A DNA stretch of 38,179 bases, taken from NCBI GenBank assembly GCA_014360825.1, contig JACIWT010000019.1, forward strand, positions 1-38,179, read 5' to 3'. Below the pieces are notes generated by a model, which made no database searches, had not been told where the DNA came from, and was given only the letters and a program-made list of their open reading frames with translations. Origin of the DNA: Chloroflexota bacterium. GTDB taxonomy: Bacteria; Chloroflexota; Anaerolineae; UBA2200; JACIWT01. Position 1 is the stretch's first letter; every line of letters begins with the position of its first letter. The position numbers and the translations under genes are program-made. This document shows positions 30,183 to 38,152 of this stretch, in pieces.

Positions 30183-31535
30183 ATGCTCAGCAAAGAGGAA
30201 CTTTTGGCCAAGGCAAAGAAGCCCGCCGATGACGCTCTGAAATTGCACCCCTTTTATCACGGCAAAGTGCAGGTAACCGCTAAGTGTGCCATCCGCAGTT
30301 TCGATGATTTCGCTATCTGGTACACCCCTGGTGTGGCGGCTCCCTGCCGTGCCATTGCCGCCAACCCGGAGTTAGTGTACGAGCATACCAACAAAGCGAA
30401 CGTCATTGCGGTGGTATCAGACGGTACCCGCGTGCTTGGGCTGGGAGATATCGGCCCCGAGGCTGGTTTGCCTGTGATGGAGGGTAAGGCACTTCTCTTC
30501 AAATACCTGGGTGGCGTGGATGCCGTGCCCCTTTGTCTGGACACGAAAGATGCCGACGAAATCATCCACGCGGTTAAACTCATCCAGCCTTCATTTGGAG
30601 GCATCAATCTGGAAGATATCGCCCAGCCGAAATGTTTCAGGGTCCTTGACTCCCTGCGTGCCGACCCCGAGGTGCAAATTCCCGTCTGGCACGATGACCA
30701 GCAAGGGACAGCCACCGTACTGCTGGCCGGATTGATCAACGCACTCAAACTAGTGGACAAGAAAATCACGGACGTCAAAGTGGCGATGATCGGCATGGGT
30801 GCAGCCAATGTAGCGACGTTACGCTTATTGCGGGCCATGGGGATGCCAATGGGTCACCTTGTAGCCACCGATAGCAAAGGCATCCTGCATCCAGATCGTG
30901 AGGATATCGCGGCACGCAAAGATGAATTCGTTGACAAGTGGATGGTATGCCTGGAGAGCAACAGCGAAGGCGTGCGCGGGGGCCCAGCCGAGGCAATGGA
31001 GGGCGCGGATGTGTGCATTGCTTTCTCCACGCCCGGCCCGGGTACCATCAAACCAGAGTGGGTGAAGCGCATGGCCTCAAAGGCCATCGTTTTCCCCTGC
31101 GCCAACCCGATACCCGAGATCTGGCCCTGGGAAGCCAAGGAGGCTGGAGCAGTTATCGTAGGCACAGGTCGCTCGGACTTCCCCAATCAACTCAATAATT
31201 CGCTGGGCTTCCCGGGCATCTTCCGTGGTACGCTGGATGTCCGCGCGCGGACTATCACCGATGAGATGTGCCTGGCTGCGGCGGCCGAACTGGCGAAGTG
31301 CGCCGAGGACCGGGGCATCCATGAGGAAAACATCGCCCCCACCATGGACGAATGGGAGGTCTTTCCCCGCGAGGCAGTGGCAGTAGCGTTAAAGGCCCAA
31401 GAGCAAGGTGTCGCCCGGCTCACGTTGTCCCGCGAACAGCTGTGGGAAAAGGCATCGAAGACCATTCAACACGCCCGCGAAACCGTACATCTCCTAATGC
31501 GCGAGGGGTACATAGAGCCTGCGCCAGAGGGATGA
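30183..31535 (+). CDS. NAD(P)-dependent malic enzyme (short type)
   Basis: A 450-residue enzyme that decarboxylates malate to pyruvate and CO2. The N-terminal domain has IWYTPGVAAPCRAI and SDGTRVLGLGDIGPEAGLPV with VMEGKALLFK, and the metal residues lie in INLEDIAQPKCF and WHDDQQGTA. The Rossmann domain is near MIGMGAANVA. The C-terminus contains the typical GRSDFPNQLNNSLGFPG. No phosphotransacetylase domain is fused. AGGAGG precedes ATG 30183; an earlier in-frame start at 30162 is not needed. A terminator follows directly. Confidence 0.92.
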   Translation: MLSKEELLAKAKKPADDALKLHPFYHGKVQVTAKCAIRSFDDFAIWYTPGVAAPCRAIAANPELVYEHTNKANVIAVVSDGTRVLGLGDIGPEAGLPVMEGKALLFKYLGGVDAVPLCLDTKDADEIIHAVKLIQPSFGGINLEDIAQPKCFRVLDSLRADPEVQIPVWHDDQQGTATVLLAGLINALKLVDKKITDVKVAMIGMGAANVATLRLLRAMGMPMGHLVATDSKGILHPDREDIAARKDEFVDKWMVCLESNSEGVRGGPAEAMEGADVCIAFSTPGPGTIKPEWVKRMASKAIVFPCANPIPEIWPWEAKEAGAVIVGTGRSDFPNQLNNSLGFPGIFRGTLDVRARTITDEMCLAAAAELAKCAEDRGIHEENIAPTMDEWEVFPREAVAVALKAQEQGVARLTLSREQLWEKASKTIQHARETVHLLMREGYIEPAPEG

Positions 31536-31551
31536 TCGGGCAACGAAGTAC

Positions 31552-31584
31552 AGAGGGGGCAGTTGTTAGGCCCCCTCTTTTTTT
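31552..31584 (+). terminator. Intrinsic terminator after malic enzyme
   Basis: AGAGGGGGC (31552-31560) pairs with GCCCCCTCT (31570-31578) and is followed by seven T. This is a strong terminator. Confidence 0.88.
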
Positions 31585-31624
31585 CTCCCTGAGAATGTGA
31601 ACAGTACATAAACGACGCTGCACT

Positions 31625-31653
31625 TTGACTGGCTATCACTTTCAAATTACAAT
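31625..31653 (+). promoter_or_regulatory. Promoter of the ttuB-ttuA-transporter-era operon
   Basis: TTGACT (31625-31630), a 17-bp spacer and TACAAT (31648-31653). The transcript starts near 31660, just before AGGAGGT (31663-31669). Confidence 0.7.
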
Positions 31654-31674
31654 CTTATTTGTAGGAGGTACGTT

Positions 31675-31869
31675 TTGGTCAAACTCGTCTATCGCGACAG
31701 GGAATGGGAATTAAAACCCGGCATCAGCCTGCGTGACGCCATCCTAAAAGTTGGCTTGGATCCCGAGGGTGTTTTGGGCGTGCGCGAGGGTAAACTGATC
31801 ACCGATGACCTGATCCTTGCGGATGGCGATGTGGTGAAGTTGATCGCTGTGGTATCGGGGGGATATTGA
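31675..31869 (+). CDS. ttuB: Ubiquitin-like sulfur carrier (TtuB-like) ending in Gly-Gly-Tyr
   Basis: A 64-residue beta-grasp protein of the MoaD/ThiS/TtuB class. In the family the C-terminal Gly-Gly is adenylated and thiocarboxylated, and then donates sulfur. Here the protein ends VVSGGY, one residue past the Gly-Gly, so it would need trimming before use unless Tyr is tolerated. The assignment to TtuB rather than ThiS or MoaD rests on the TtuA gene 19 nt downstream. TTG 31675 has AGGAGGT upstream. Confidence 0.75.
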   Translation: MVKLVYRDREWELKPGISLRDAILKVGLDPEGVLGVREGKLITDDLILADGDVVKLIAVVSGGY

Positions 31870-31888
31870 CAGCGTTTGGGAGCGTTGA

Positions 31889-32800
31889 ATGAAGTGTAAG
31901 AAGTGCGCAGAGCCGGCTGTCATCAACATGCGCCAGCATCGCCTGGCGCTATGTGCTTCTCATTTCCTGGAATGGGTGCCTGCGCAGGTCGAGCGCACGA
32001 TTCGCGCTTATCGGATGTTCCATCGGAACGATAAGGTACTCGTCGCAGTTTCCGGTGGCAAAGACAGCCTGAGTCTATGGGATATCTTGCTAAGTTTGGG
32101 GTACCGGGCCGACGGACTTTACATCCAGTTAGGCATCTCAGATGGTGACTATTCGGCGCTCTCATTGGAGAAATGCCAAGCCTTTGCTGCAGAGCGGGGC
32201 GCGAACTTACAGGTAGTCAACGTGCGCGAACGGTATGGCAAATCCATCCCCGAGGTGGCGAGGACAAAGCGCGGACGGTCTACCTGTGCTGTGTGCGGGT
32301 TAATCAAGCGGCATATCATGAACCAGGCAGCCTATGAGGGCGGCTACGCGGCCTTGGCAACTGGGCACAATGTGGATGACGAAGCGGCCATATTACTCGA
32401 GAATGTCCTGCGGTGGCAGACCGGTTACTTAGAGCGGCAAGGGCCAGTGTTGCCGTCCACCTATCCAAAATTGGCGCGAAAGGTGCGTCCGCTGGCCCGG
32501 CTGTACGAGCGCGAGATGGCCGCCTACGCTGTGGTGCGTGGCATTGATTATATATACGACGAATGTCCCTACGCGAAAGGAGCGACCACGCTGTTCTACA
32601 AAGAACTCCTCAACCGTTTGGAGGAGCGTTCGCGAGGGACAAAATTACAATTTTACCAACATTTCTTGCGGGCGCGGGAGGCGGGTAAAATATTCTCTCG
32701 CCGTCCTGCGCCGACAGAGTTTCACGAGTGTGAAGCCTGTGGTCAGCCGACGACGGTGCCCGGTCTGTGTGCCTTTTGCCGACTGTGGGTGACAGGATGA
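31889..32800 (+). CDS. ttuA: tRNA 2-thiouridine (T54) synthase TtuA
   Basis: A 303-residue ATP pyrophosphatase-type enzyme that thiolates ribothymidine at tRNA position 54, a modification that stiffens tRNA in thermophiles. The PP-loop SGGKDS follows an N-terminal zinc site (CKKC with CASH). Iron-sulfur ligands are Cys133 and Cys136 in TCAVCG and Cys226 in ECPYAKGAT, and a second zinc knuckle lies at the end (CEACG with CAFC). The whole layout fits TtuA better than TtcA. The TtuB-like carrier directly upstream supports this. It overlaps the next gene by ATGA. Confidence 0.88.
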   Translation: MKCKKCAEPAVINMRQHRLALCASHFLEWVPAQVERTIRAYRMFHRNDKVLVAVSGGKDSLSLWDILLSLGYRADGLYIQLGISDGDYSALSLEKCQAFAAERGANLQVVNVRERYGKSIPEVARTKRGRSTCAVCGLIKRHIMNQAAYEGGYAALATGHNVDDEAAILLENVLRWQTGYLERQGPVLPSTYPKLARKVRPLARLYEREMAAYAVVRGIDYIYDECPYAKGATTLFYKELLNRLEERSRGTKLQFYQHFLRAREAGKIFSRRPAPTEFHECEACGQPTTVPGLCAFCRLWVTG

Positions 32801-33477
32801 TCAACCGGAAGGCGTATCGCTATTTCGATTTGGTGATGGCTACGTTCGTTGCTGTCCTGTTGATCAGCAACGTAGCATCGAGCAAGATATTGCGCCTGGG
32901 GCCCTTCACTTTTGATGGGGGCACTATCCTCTTTCCCATTAGTTACATCTTCGGCGACATTTTGACGGAAGTCTATGGCTACGCTCGTTCGCGCCGCGTG
33001 ATCTGGGCGGGCTTCAGCGCTGCTTTGCTTATGGCTGTTGTGTTCATGATTGTGGGGGCGTTACCCCCTGCCGAGGGATGGGAGGGTCAGGAGGCTTACA
33101 TGCTCATCCTGGGCGTAACGCCGCGCATCGTGATTGGCAGCCTGGTTGCCTATTTTGCTGGGGAGTTCTCCAACTCGTTCACGTTAGCCAAGATGAAGAT
33201 ATGGACCAAGGGCCGGTGGCTCTGGACGCGCACCATCGGCTCCACCATCGTTGGCGAATTCGTGGACACCCTGCTTTTCGTGACCATTGCCTTTTTGGGC
33301 ACCTTACCGACACCACTCCTATGGAGCGTGATCGTATCCAATTATATCTTCAAGACCGGTGTTGAGGCTCTGGCGACGCCCCTCACTTACACCGTGGTGG
33401 GGTTCCTGAAGAAGGCGGAAAATGAAGACTACTACGATTATGAGACGGATTTCAACCCGTTCAAGATCACAACGTGA
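32797..33477 (+). CDS. Queuosine precursor transporter family protein (YhhQ-like)
   Basis: A 226-residue membrane protein with about six helices. The family's features LLISNVASSKI, FPISYIFGDILTEVYGY and GEFVDTLLFV are all present. E. coli YhhQ brings in queuosine precursors for tRNA modification, so its place after ttuA fits a tRNA-modification role. ATG 32797 overlaps the ttuA stop, so translation is coupled. No other queuosine gene is seen here. Confidence 0.88.
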   Translation: MINRKAYRYFDLVMATFVAVLLISNVASSKILRLGPFTFDGGTILFPISYIFGDILTEVYGYARSRRVIWAGFSAALLMAVVFMIVGALPPAEGWEGQEAYMLILGVTPRIVIGSLVAYFAGEFSNSFTLAKMKIWTKGRWLWTRTIGSTIVGEFVDTLLFVTIAFLGTLPTPLLWSVIVSNYIFKTGVEALATPLTYTVVGFLKKAENEDYYDYETDFNPFKITT

Positions 33478-33489
33478 GGAGATGAGACG

Positions 33490-34446
33490 CTGACCTCCGA
33501 ATCGGCACCCGTCAATCCCCTTTTGGAAGAAGCGCCCCCTGGCCACCGTTCCGGTTTCGTCGCTGTTATCGGTGCGCCGAACGTGGGCAAGTCCACCTTG
33601 ATAAACGCTTACTTGGGACAGAAGATCGCTATCGTCTCGCCCAAGCCCCAGACGACACGCAACCGTATCCTGGGCATTCTAACTCGTCCAGACGCACAGG
33701 TCATTTTTGTGGACACGCCGGGCATTCATCGCCCCTTGCACGCCTTAGGCAAAGTAATGGTTGAGACAGCCCGTCAGACTATCCCCGATGCCGATGTAAT
33801 ACTGTTTGTAGTGGATGTCTCCGTCATGCCCACTACTGAAGACCGCCTAATCGCCGATCTTCTAGCGAATAGCAAGCATGGCCCTGTCGTGCTCACCCTC
33901 AACAAGATGGATCTGTTGCGGCCAGAGGATGTGAAGAAGCATACTGATGCCTATTTTGCTCTGGGCGCTTTCGCGGATTGGATGCTTATCTCTGCGACCC
34001 GTGCTGAAAATCTGGACAAACTAATGGAACGGATCGTCACCCTGCTGCCAGAAGGGCCGCGCTATTACCCACCTGATCAAGTCACGGACCAGACAGAGCG
34101 TTTCATCGCTGCTGAACTCATCCGTGAACAGGTGCTGCGGTTTACTCACCAAGAGGTGCCCCATGCGGTTGCAGTGAGCATCGAGGAGTTTAAGGAGCGC
34201 CATGAGAACCTGTTGTATATTAGCGCGACGATCTATGTGGAGAAGGATTCACAGAAGGGTATTCTTATCGGCCAGAAGGGGGCGATGCTGAAGCGCATCG
34301 GACAGGCAGCGCGGGAAGAGATCGAGCGTATGACCGGGAGCAAAGTGTATTTAGAGCTCTGGGTGAAAGTGTGGGAGAAATGGCGGCGCGATGTTGACCG
34401 GCTCCGACAACTCGGGTACGCTGTTCCGGGCAAGCAGATGCCATAA
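33490..34446 (+). CDS. era: GTPase Era
   Basis: A 16S rRNA-binding GTPase needed for small-subunit assembly. G1 is GAPNVGKST, G3 DTPGIH, G4 NKMD, and the C-terminal KH domain has GQKGAMLKRIG. The start is unclear. An in-frame TTG at 33523 lacks any ribosome binding site, while a CTG at 33490 has GAGGAG 8 nt upstream and adds 11 residues. I favour CTG, giving 318 residues; TTG would give 307. It ends the operon that begins with ttuB. Confidence 0.92.
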   Translation: MTSESAPVNPLLEEAPPGHRSGFVAVIGAPNVGKSTLINAYLGQKIAIVSPKPQTTRNRILGILTRPDAQVIFVDTPGIHRPLHALGKVMVETARQTIPDADVILFVVDVSVMPTTEDRLIADLLANSKHGPVVLTLNKMDLLRPEDVKKHTDAYFALGAFADWMLISATRAENLDKLMERIVTLLPEGPRYYPPDQVTDQTERFIAAELIREQVLRFTHQEVPHAVAVSIEEFKERHENLLYISATIYVEKDSQKGILIGQKGAMLKRIGQAAREEIERMTGSKVYLELWVKVWEKWRRDVDRLRQLGYAVPGKQMP

Positions 34447-34474
34447 AGTGACTATATTTTCGACCAAAAGAGGT

Positions 34475-34513
34475 GGGTTCCTGTTCGCAATGATATTGAC
34501 AGGAGCCCCTTTT
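34475..34513. terminator. Weak bidirectional terminator between era and glutamate dehydrogenase
   Basis: GGGTTCCTGT (34475-34484) and ACAGGAGCCC (34499-34508) form a 10-bp stem with one wobble; TTTT follows at 34510-34513, and AAAA precedes at 34466-34469 for the other strand. The tracts are short, so efficiency is uncertain. Confidence 0.4.
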
Positions 34514-34607
34514 GCGCTAGTGCATCCTTTGGCGCTGCCACAATCTTAAGGCCGTCTCGGTGCACCTTGCCTTAGGTATGATTCTTAAACACCATTGCTC
34601 AATCGAG

Positions 34608-35951
34608 TTATGGGAATATGCCCCGGGCGCGTATCGCCGCGGCTACTCTGTCCACTGCTAGCATGTAGGCTCCTAGCCGTAACGATACTTGCCTTTCTTG
34701 GCTGAAACTCCACACCTCTTTGAAGCTGCGAACCATGGTGCGTCTGAGATTGCGATTGACCTCTGTTTCATCCCAGAAAAAACTTTGTAGATCCTGCACC
34801 CACTCCAAGTAACTGACCACAACTCCCCCGGCATTAGCCAGGATGTCGGGCACTACGGTGATACGCCGATCGTTTAGGATCTCGTCGGCCTCGCGGGTAG
34901 TGGGACCATTCGCACCCTCCACGATCATTCTGGCTCGGATGTACGGAGCGTTATTGACGTGGATCTGATTCTCAAGCGCAGCCGGAATTAAGACATCCAC
35001 GTCGCTTAGGAGCAACTCTTCATTGCTGATTTTCTCCACACCAGAAACTTCGTACCCCTCCAACAATCGTTTCGGATGGGCAGCCACGTGCTGATTTATA
35101 CTGGCTATATCAAGGCCATGAGGGTTATATAGCCCACCGGTGATGTCGCTCACTGCCACAATCTTGCAACCCATCTGGTGCAGAATTGTCGCCGTGGCAG
35201 AACCGACATTGCCGTACCCCTGCACTGCCACTGTGGTATCCGAGAGTCTTCGGCGCTTGCGCTTCAGGAGTTCTGCGGTAACAATGGCTATTCCCCGCCC
35301 AGTAGCCTCCCTACGCCCCAGCGACCCTCCTAAAGAGGTGGGTTTGCCGGTAACGATCTCCATCGCGGTCCTGCCTTCGATCATGCTGACCGTATCGGCC
35401 ATCCAGGCCATAACCTGAGCATTTGTGTTGACATCAGGTGCAGGAATATCTCGCTTGGGGCCAAGGATAGGCATAATCATGGCTGTGAAGCGACGTGTGA
35501 GTCGGCAAATCTCGTTCTCAGACAAGAGCATTGGATTACACCGCACGCCGCCTTTAGCCCCACCATAGGGGATACCCACCACAGCGCATTTCCAAGTCAT
35601 CAGTGCTGCCAGTGCCTTGATTTCATTCAGACTCACGTCTGGATGATAGCGAATACCACCTTTGCATGGGCCACGTGCACTAGAATGCTGGACTCGATAG
35701 CCAGTAAAGACTTCGATGCGACCGTCATCCATCACTACAGGCACAGCCACCGTCAGTTCTCGCTCTGGTTGGCGCAGAATGGCAAGGATGCCCGGGGCCA
35801 GGTTTAGGCGTTGAGCCACATCATCGAGTTGAGCCAGCGCTGTATCCCACAGGTCTTGCTCAGGTCGCTCGGCTATAACGAAACTGGGACGAGGTCCGAC
35901 AAGTACTTCGTCTAACTGTCTCTCCAAAATTCCTCCCCGTTGCAATTTCAC
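34608..35951 (-). CDS. Glutamate dehydrogenase
   Basis: A 447-residue hexameric-type enzyme that interconverts glutamate with 2-oxoglutarate and ammonia. Substrate-site motifs are KGGIRYHPDVS and IPYGGAKGGV, with the catalytic Asp in IPAPDVNTN; the Rossmann motif is VQGYGNVGSA. Coenzyme preference cannot be judged by eye. Two starts are possible: GTG 35951, or TTG 35927 with GGGGAGGA directly upstream, giving 439 residues; the second has the better ribosome binding site. It faces era convergently. Confidence 0.92.
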   Translation of the reverse strand: MKLQRGGILERQLDEVLVGPRPSFVIAERPEQDLWDTALAQLDDVAQRLNLAPGILAILRQPERELTVAVPVVMDDGRIEVFTGYRVQHSSARGPCKGGIRYHPDVSLNEIKALAALMTWKCAVVGIPYGGAKGGVRCNPMLLSENEICRLTRRFTAMIMPILGPKRDIPAPDVNTNAQVMAWMADTVSMIEGRTAMEIVTGKPTSLGGSLGRREATGRGIAIVTAELLKRKRRRLSDTTVAVQGYGNVGSATATILHQMGCKIVAVSDITGGLYNPHGLDIASINQHVAAHPKRLLEGYEVSGVEKISNEELLLSDVDVLIPAALENQIHVNNAPYIRARMIVEGANGPTTREADEILNDRRITVVPDILANAGGVVVSYLEWVQDLQSFFWDETEVNRNLRRTMVRSFKEVWSFSQERQVSLRLGAYMLAVDRVAAAIRARGIFP

Positions 35952-35990
35952 TGTTCGAAGCCCTTCACCCCACTAAGAAGGCGGGGGCAC

Positions 35991-36019
35991 ATTTTATGTG
36001 GTCCGACCACCTTTTCAGG
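35991..36019 (-). promoter_or_regulatory. Candidate promoter and operator of glutamate dehydrogenase
   Basis: On the minus strand, TAAAAT (35991-35996) with a weak CCTGAA at 17-bp spacing. The spacer holds a perfect 13-bp palindrome, GTGGTC-C-GACCAC (35998-36010), a likely site for a dimeric regulator. Confidence 0.45.
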
Positions 36020-36028
36020 GCCCATTTA

Positions 36029-36595
36029 TCACCGCCGCCAAATCTCAATCGGGGGAAGGTGAAGTGAGGAAAGCAGTGCGCCATAGCCAACGCGGCGTTT
36101 CACATCGTCGTCATCTATGATCTGCACATCCAATAGATGCATCAACTGCGGGGTACCGATCATGGTGCCATAGCCCTCAACTAGAGCGCGGTCCAATGCA
36201 TTTACCAGTGAGTTCAAGGCGGCTGTCTTGCGTTGAGCCCAGATGATCAGATGAACCTGTGACGCCGGCGTCGCCTCACCGAAACAGACGTCCTCAGGCG
36301 TGGCATCGTAGCTATATAAATAGACCGTCTTGACATCTTCATCAAATTCAGCGAGATGCTTGGCCACTTGCTCGGCCAGACCATAGTGGAAATAGCCACA
36401 AGCAGTGCTGTCGCCTTGTCGCAAGCGATCAATCACCGCCTGAGGACCGTGTAGTCCCATTTTCTGGGCACAGAATTCCAGCGCCTTGGTCACGGCAGCA
36501 TCAGCCATGCCAGTCATATCCGAAAGCGACTGTGAAGGCAACGCAAATTCAACGTTTACTGTTCCCATTTCCGTTGTTGATAAAGGTTCGGTCAC
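36029..36595 (-). CDS. Hypothetical protein, 188 residues
   Basis: The family is not recognised. It is a soluble protein with no signal or membrane helix. Visible blocks are a helical N-terminal part (MADAAVTKALEFCAQKMG), a central YFHYGLAEQVAKHLAEFD then KTVYLYSYDATPEDVCFGE, and a C-terminal half that looks like a mixed alpha/beta domain (QVHLIIWAQRKTAALNSL). GTG 36595 is chosen because GGGAGG sits upstream; longer in-frame versions would translate through the promoter. It has its own likely promoter (extended -10 TATACT at 36650-36655) and lies between glutamate dehydrogenase and a two-component regulator. Confidence 0.7.
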   Translation of the reverse strand: MTEPLSTTEMGTVNVEFALPSQSLSDMTGMADAAVTKALEFCAQKMGLHGPQAVIDRLRQGDSTACGYFHYGLAEQVAKHLAEFDEDVKTVYLYSYDATPEDVCFGEATPASQVHLIIWAQRKTAALNSLVNALDRALVEGYGTMIGTPQLMHLLDVQIIDDDDVKRRVGYGALLSSLHLPPIEIWRR

Positions 36596-36649
36596 CCTAT
36601 TTCCCTCCCTCTCTGTTATTTTCTGACATCTTGGATTCGATCCAGGCTC

Positions 36650-36655
36650 AGTATA
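36650..36655 (-). promoter_or_regulatory. Extended -10 of the 188-residue protein gene
   Basis: On the minus strand, TATACT (36650-36655) preceded by TGT. No good -35 is seen at the usual distance. The leader would be about 50 nt. Confidence 0.4.
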
Positions 36656-36712
36656 ACAAAAAGTTCGTAGAAATCTCATAAAAAGCCCACCCCACCTTCT
36701 GAAAAATCCATG

Positions 36713-36744
36713 AAAAAGGCGGCTCTCGCATCCACGAGGCCGCC
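36713..36744 (-). terminator. Intrinsic terminator of the response regulator transcript
   Basis: Read on the minus strand, GGCGGC plus CTCG pair with CGAG plus GCCGCC around a TGGATG loop, with a single bulged A, followed by five T (36713-36717 as A on the plus strand). It ends the regulator transcript before the 188-residue gene. Confidence 0.8.
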
Positions 36745-36771
36745 ACTGCTTTCGTCTGGGGTTTATGGCCA

Positions 36772-37485
36772 TCAATCCAAAGTGGTCTTATCGCCCTCGG
36801 GGCAAGTCAACATATAGCCAGTTCCCGGCGAGGTGATGATGTACTGAGGATTCGCCGGATCTGCTTCCAACTTGCGTCGCAGATAGCGAATATAGGCTCT
36901 CAGATAATCCACATCGTTGCGATACTCCAACCCCCACACATTTGTCAGCAAGTCTTGGTGTAGCACTACTCGGTTGGCGTTAAGGGCCAATTGGCGCAAC
37001 AATTCATATTCAGTTCGGGTAAGTGATATCCTCTCGCCGCGCACTTTGACAGTGCGCCGAGCGAAATTGATCTCCAATTCGCCACACTGTAAGGTGGCCG
37101 TGGTTACCTCCTCGGGTCGTTGGGAACGGCGCAAAACCGCTCTGACTCGCGCTACCAGTTCTTTGGCACTGAAAGGCTTGGTGAGGTAATCGTCGGCTCC
37201 CACATCGAAGCCGCGTAGCATGTCGGCTTCTTGCGCCTTAGCGGTGAGCATGATCACCGGCACATCAGAGAATTCCCGGATGCGGCGGCACACCTCATAG
37301 CCATCTGGGCCCCGGGGGAGAAGGATGTCTAACAAAACCAGATCGGGCTGCTCCAAGGCTACCATCTCGATAGCCGATTCTCCTGTGGCGGCAGCAATTA
37401 CTTGGAAACCCACCGCCTTCAGTACTTCGCTAACCAGCCGTACTACTCTGGGCTCGTCATCTACGACGAGGATCTTCTCGTTCAT
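36772..37485 (-). CDS. OmpR/PhoB-family response regulator
   Basis: A 237-residue DNA-binding regulator. The receiver has the acidic pair Asp9/Asp10, phospho-acceptor Asp53 in LLDILLPRG, Thr81 and Lys103 in YLTKPFS. The winged-helix domain (about 135-230) ends with SPGTGYML. ATG 37485 has AGAGGAG upstream and overlaps the kinase stop by ATGA, so regulator and kinase were one translation unit. Because the kinase is truncated, this regulator may now lack its normal phosphate donor. Confidence 0.93.
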   Translation of the reverse strand: MNEKILVVDDEPRVVRLVSEVLKAVGFQVIAAATGESAIEMVALEQPDLVLLDILLPRGPDGYEVCRRIREFSDVPVIMLTAKAQEADMLRGFDVGADDYLTKPFSAKELVARVRAVLRRSQRPEEVTTATLQCGELEINFARRTVKVRGERISLTRTEYELLRQLALNANRVVLHQDLLTNVWGLEYRNDVDYLRAYIRYLRRKLEADPANPQYIITSPGTGYMLTCPEGDKTTLD

Positions 37486-38084
37486 CCCGCTCCTCTCCCT
37501 GTTTCCAATCGGCTCAGATCCTTCAATGGTAGCGTGAAGTAAAACGTGCTGCCCCGCCCCACCTGACTCTCAGCCCAAATGTGGCCCCCGTGACTCTCCA
37601 CAATGGAGCGAGCGATGGGCAGCCCTAACCCTGAGCCGACGACATGGCGGCCCAATCCCGACTTGACTCGGAAGAATTTTTCAAACAGCCGGTTCAGGTG
37701 CTCAGGTGCAATGCCTATTCCTTGATCGGCCACGCTGAGGACGATTTCATCCTCACGAACTTCACCCCTCACGACAATTAGCCCACCACCGGGTGAGTAT
37801 TTCACCGCATTATCCAACAGATTCCGCAAGACTTGCGCAATACGGTCCGGATCGGCCTCTACAATAGGAAATTCCTTCGGAAAATCGACCAAAAAACGAT
37901 GATTCGGACTGCGTCGCGCCACATCGTCAGTCACATTCTGGGTCAAATGAGGCAACATGACTGGCTGTGGCTTGAGTTTTAAGAAGCCAGCGTCAATGAT
38001 TGAGGACTCAAGCATATCATGAATAAGATCCTGCAGGATATCGCATTCCTCATCGGTGATGGCAGTACACTCCTGTAAAATCAA
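37482..38084 (-). pseudogene. C-terminal remnant of a sensor histidine kinase
   Basis: About 200 codons cover the end of HisKA and the whole ATPase domain, with NLLDNAVKYSPGGG (N-box), DQGIGI and GSGLGLPIA. The phospho-acceptor helix and all sensing domains are absent. The only start is a TTG at 38084, and a TAG lies a few codons upstream in frame. Within the second HisKA helix, ILQ runs directly into DLIHDMLESS, as if about ten residues were missing compared with the usual spacing. Upstream sequence changes to a mobile-element-like segment at about 38085. I read this as a kinase gene cut by an insertion. Confidence 0.65.
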
Positions 38085-38086
38085 AC

Positions 38087-38152
38087 GGCGTGTGGTACAC
38101 TATGGCGAACAAACCCATCACCATCCCGGAAGGGTAGAAAGGACCACACGCC
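38087..38152 (+). mobile_element. Probable left end of an insertion element
   Basis: GGCGTGTGGT (38087-38096) is a perfect inverted repeat of ACCACACGCC (38143-38152), the second arm ending exactly at an ATG. The kinase reading frame breaks at the first arm. The pattern fits an insertion sequence end with a short leader before the transposase, but the family is not recognised and the other end is outside the window. Confidence 0.4.

Noticed and set aside
36625-36660. T-arm-like GGATTCGATCC suggesting a tRNA
   Set aside because: It is a short palindrome. No acceptor stem, D-arm or anticodon arm can be built around it on either strand.
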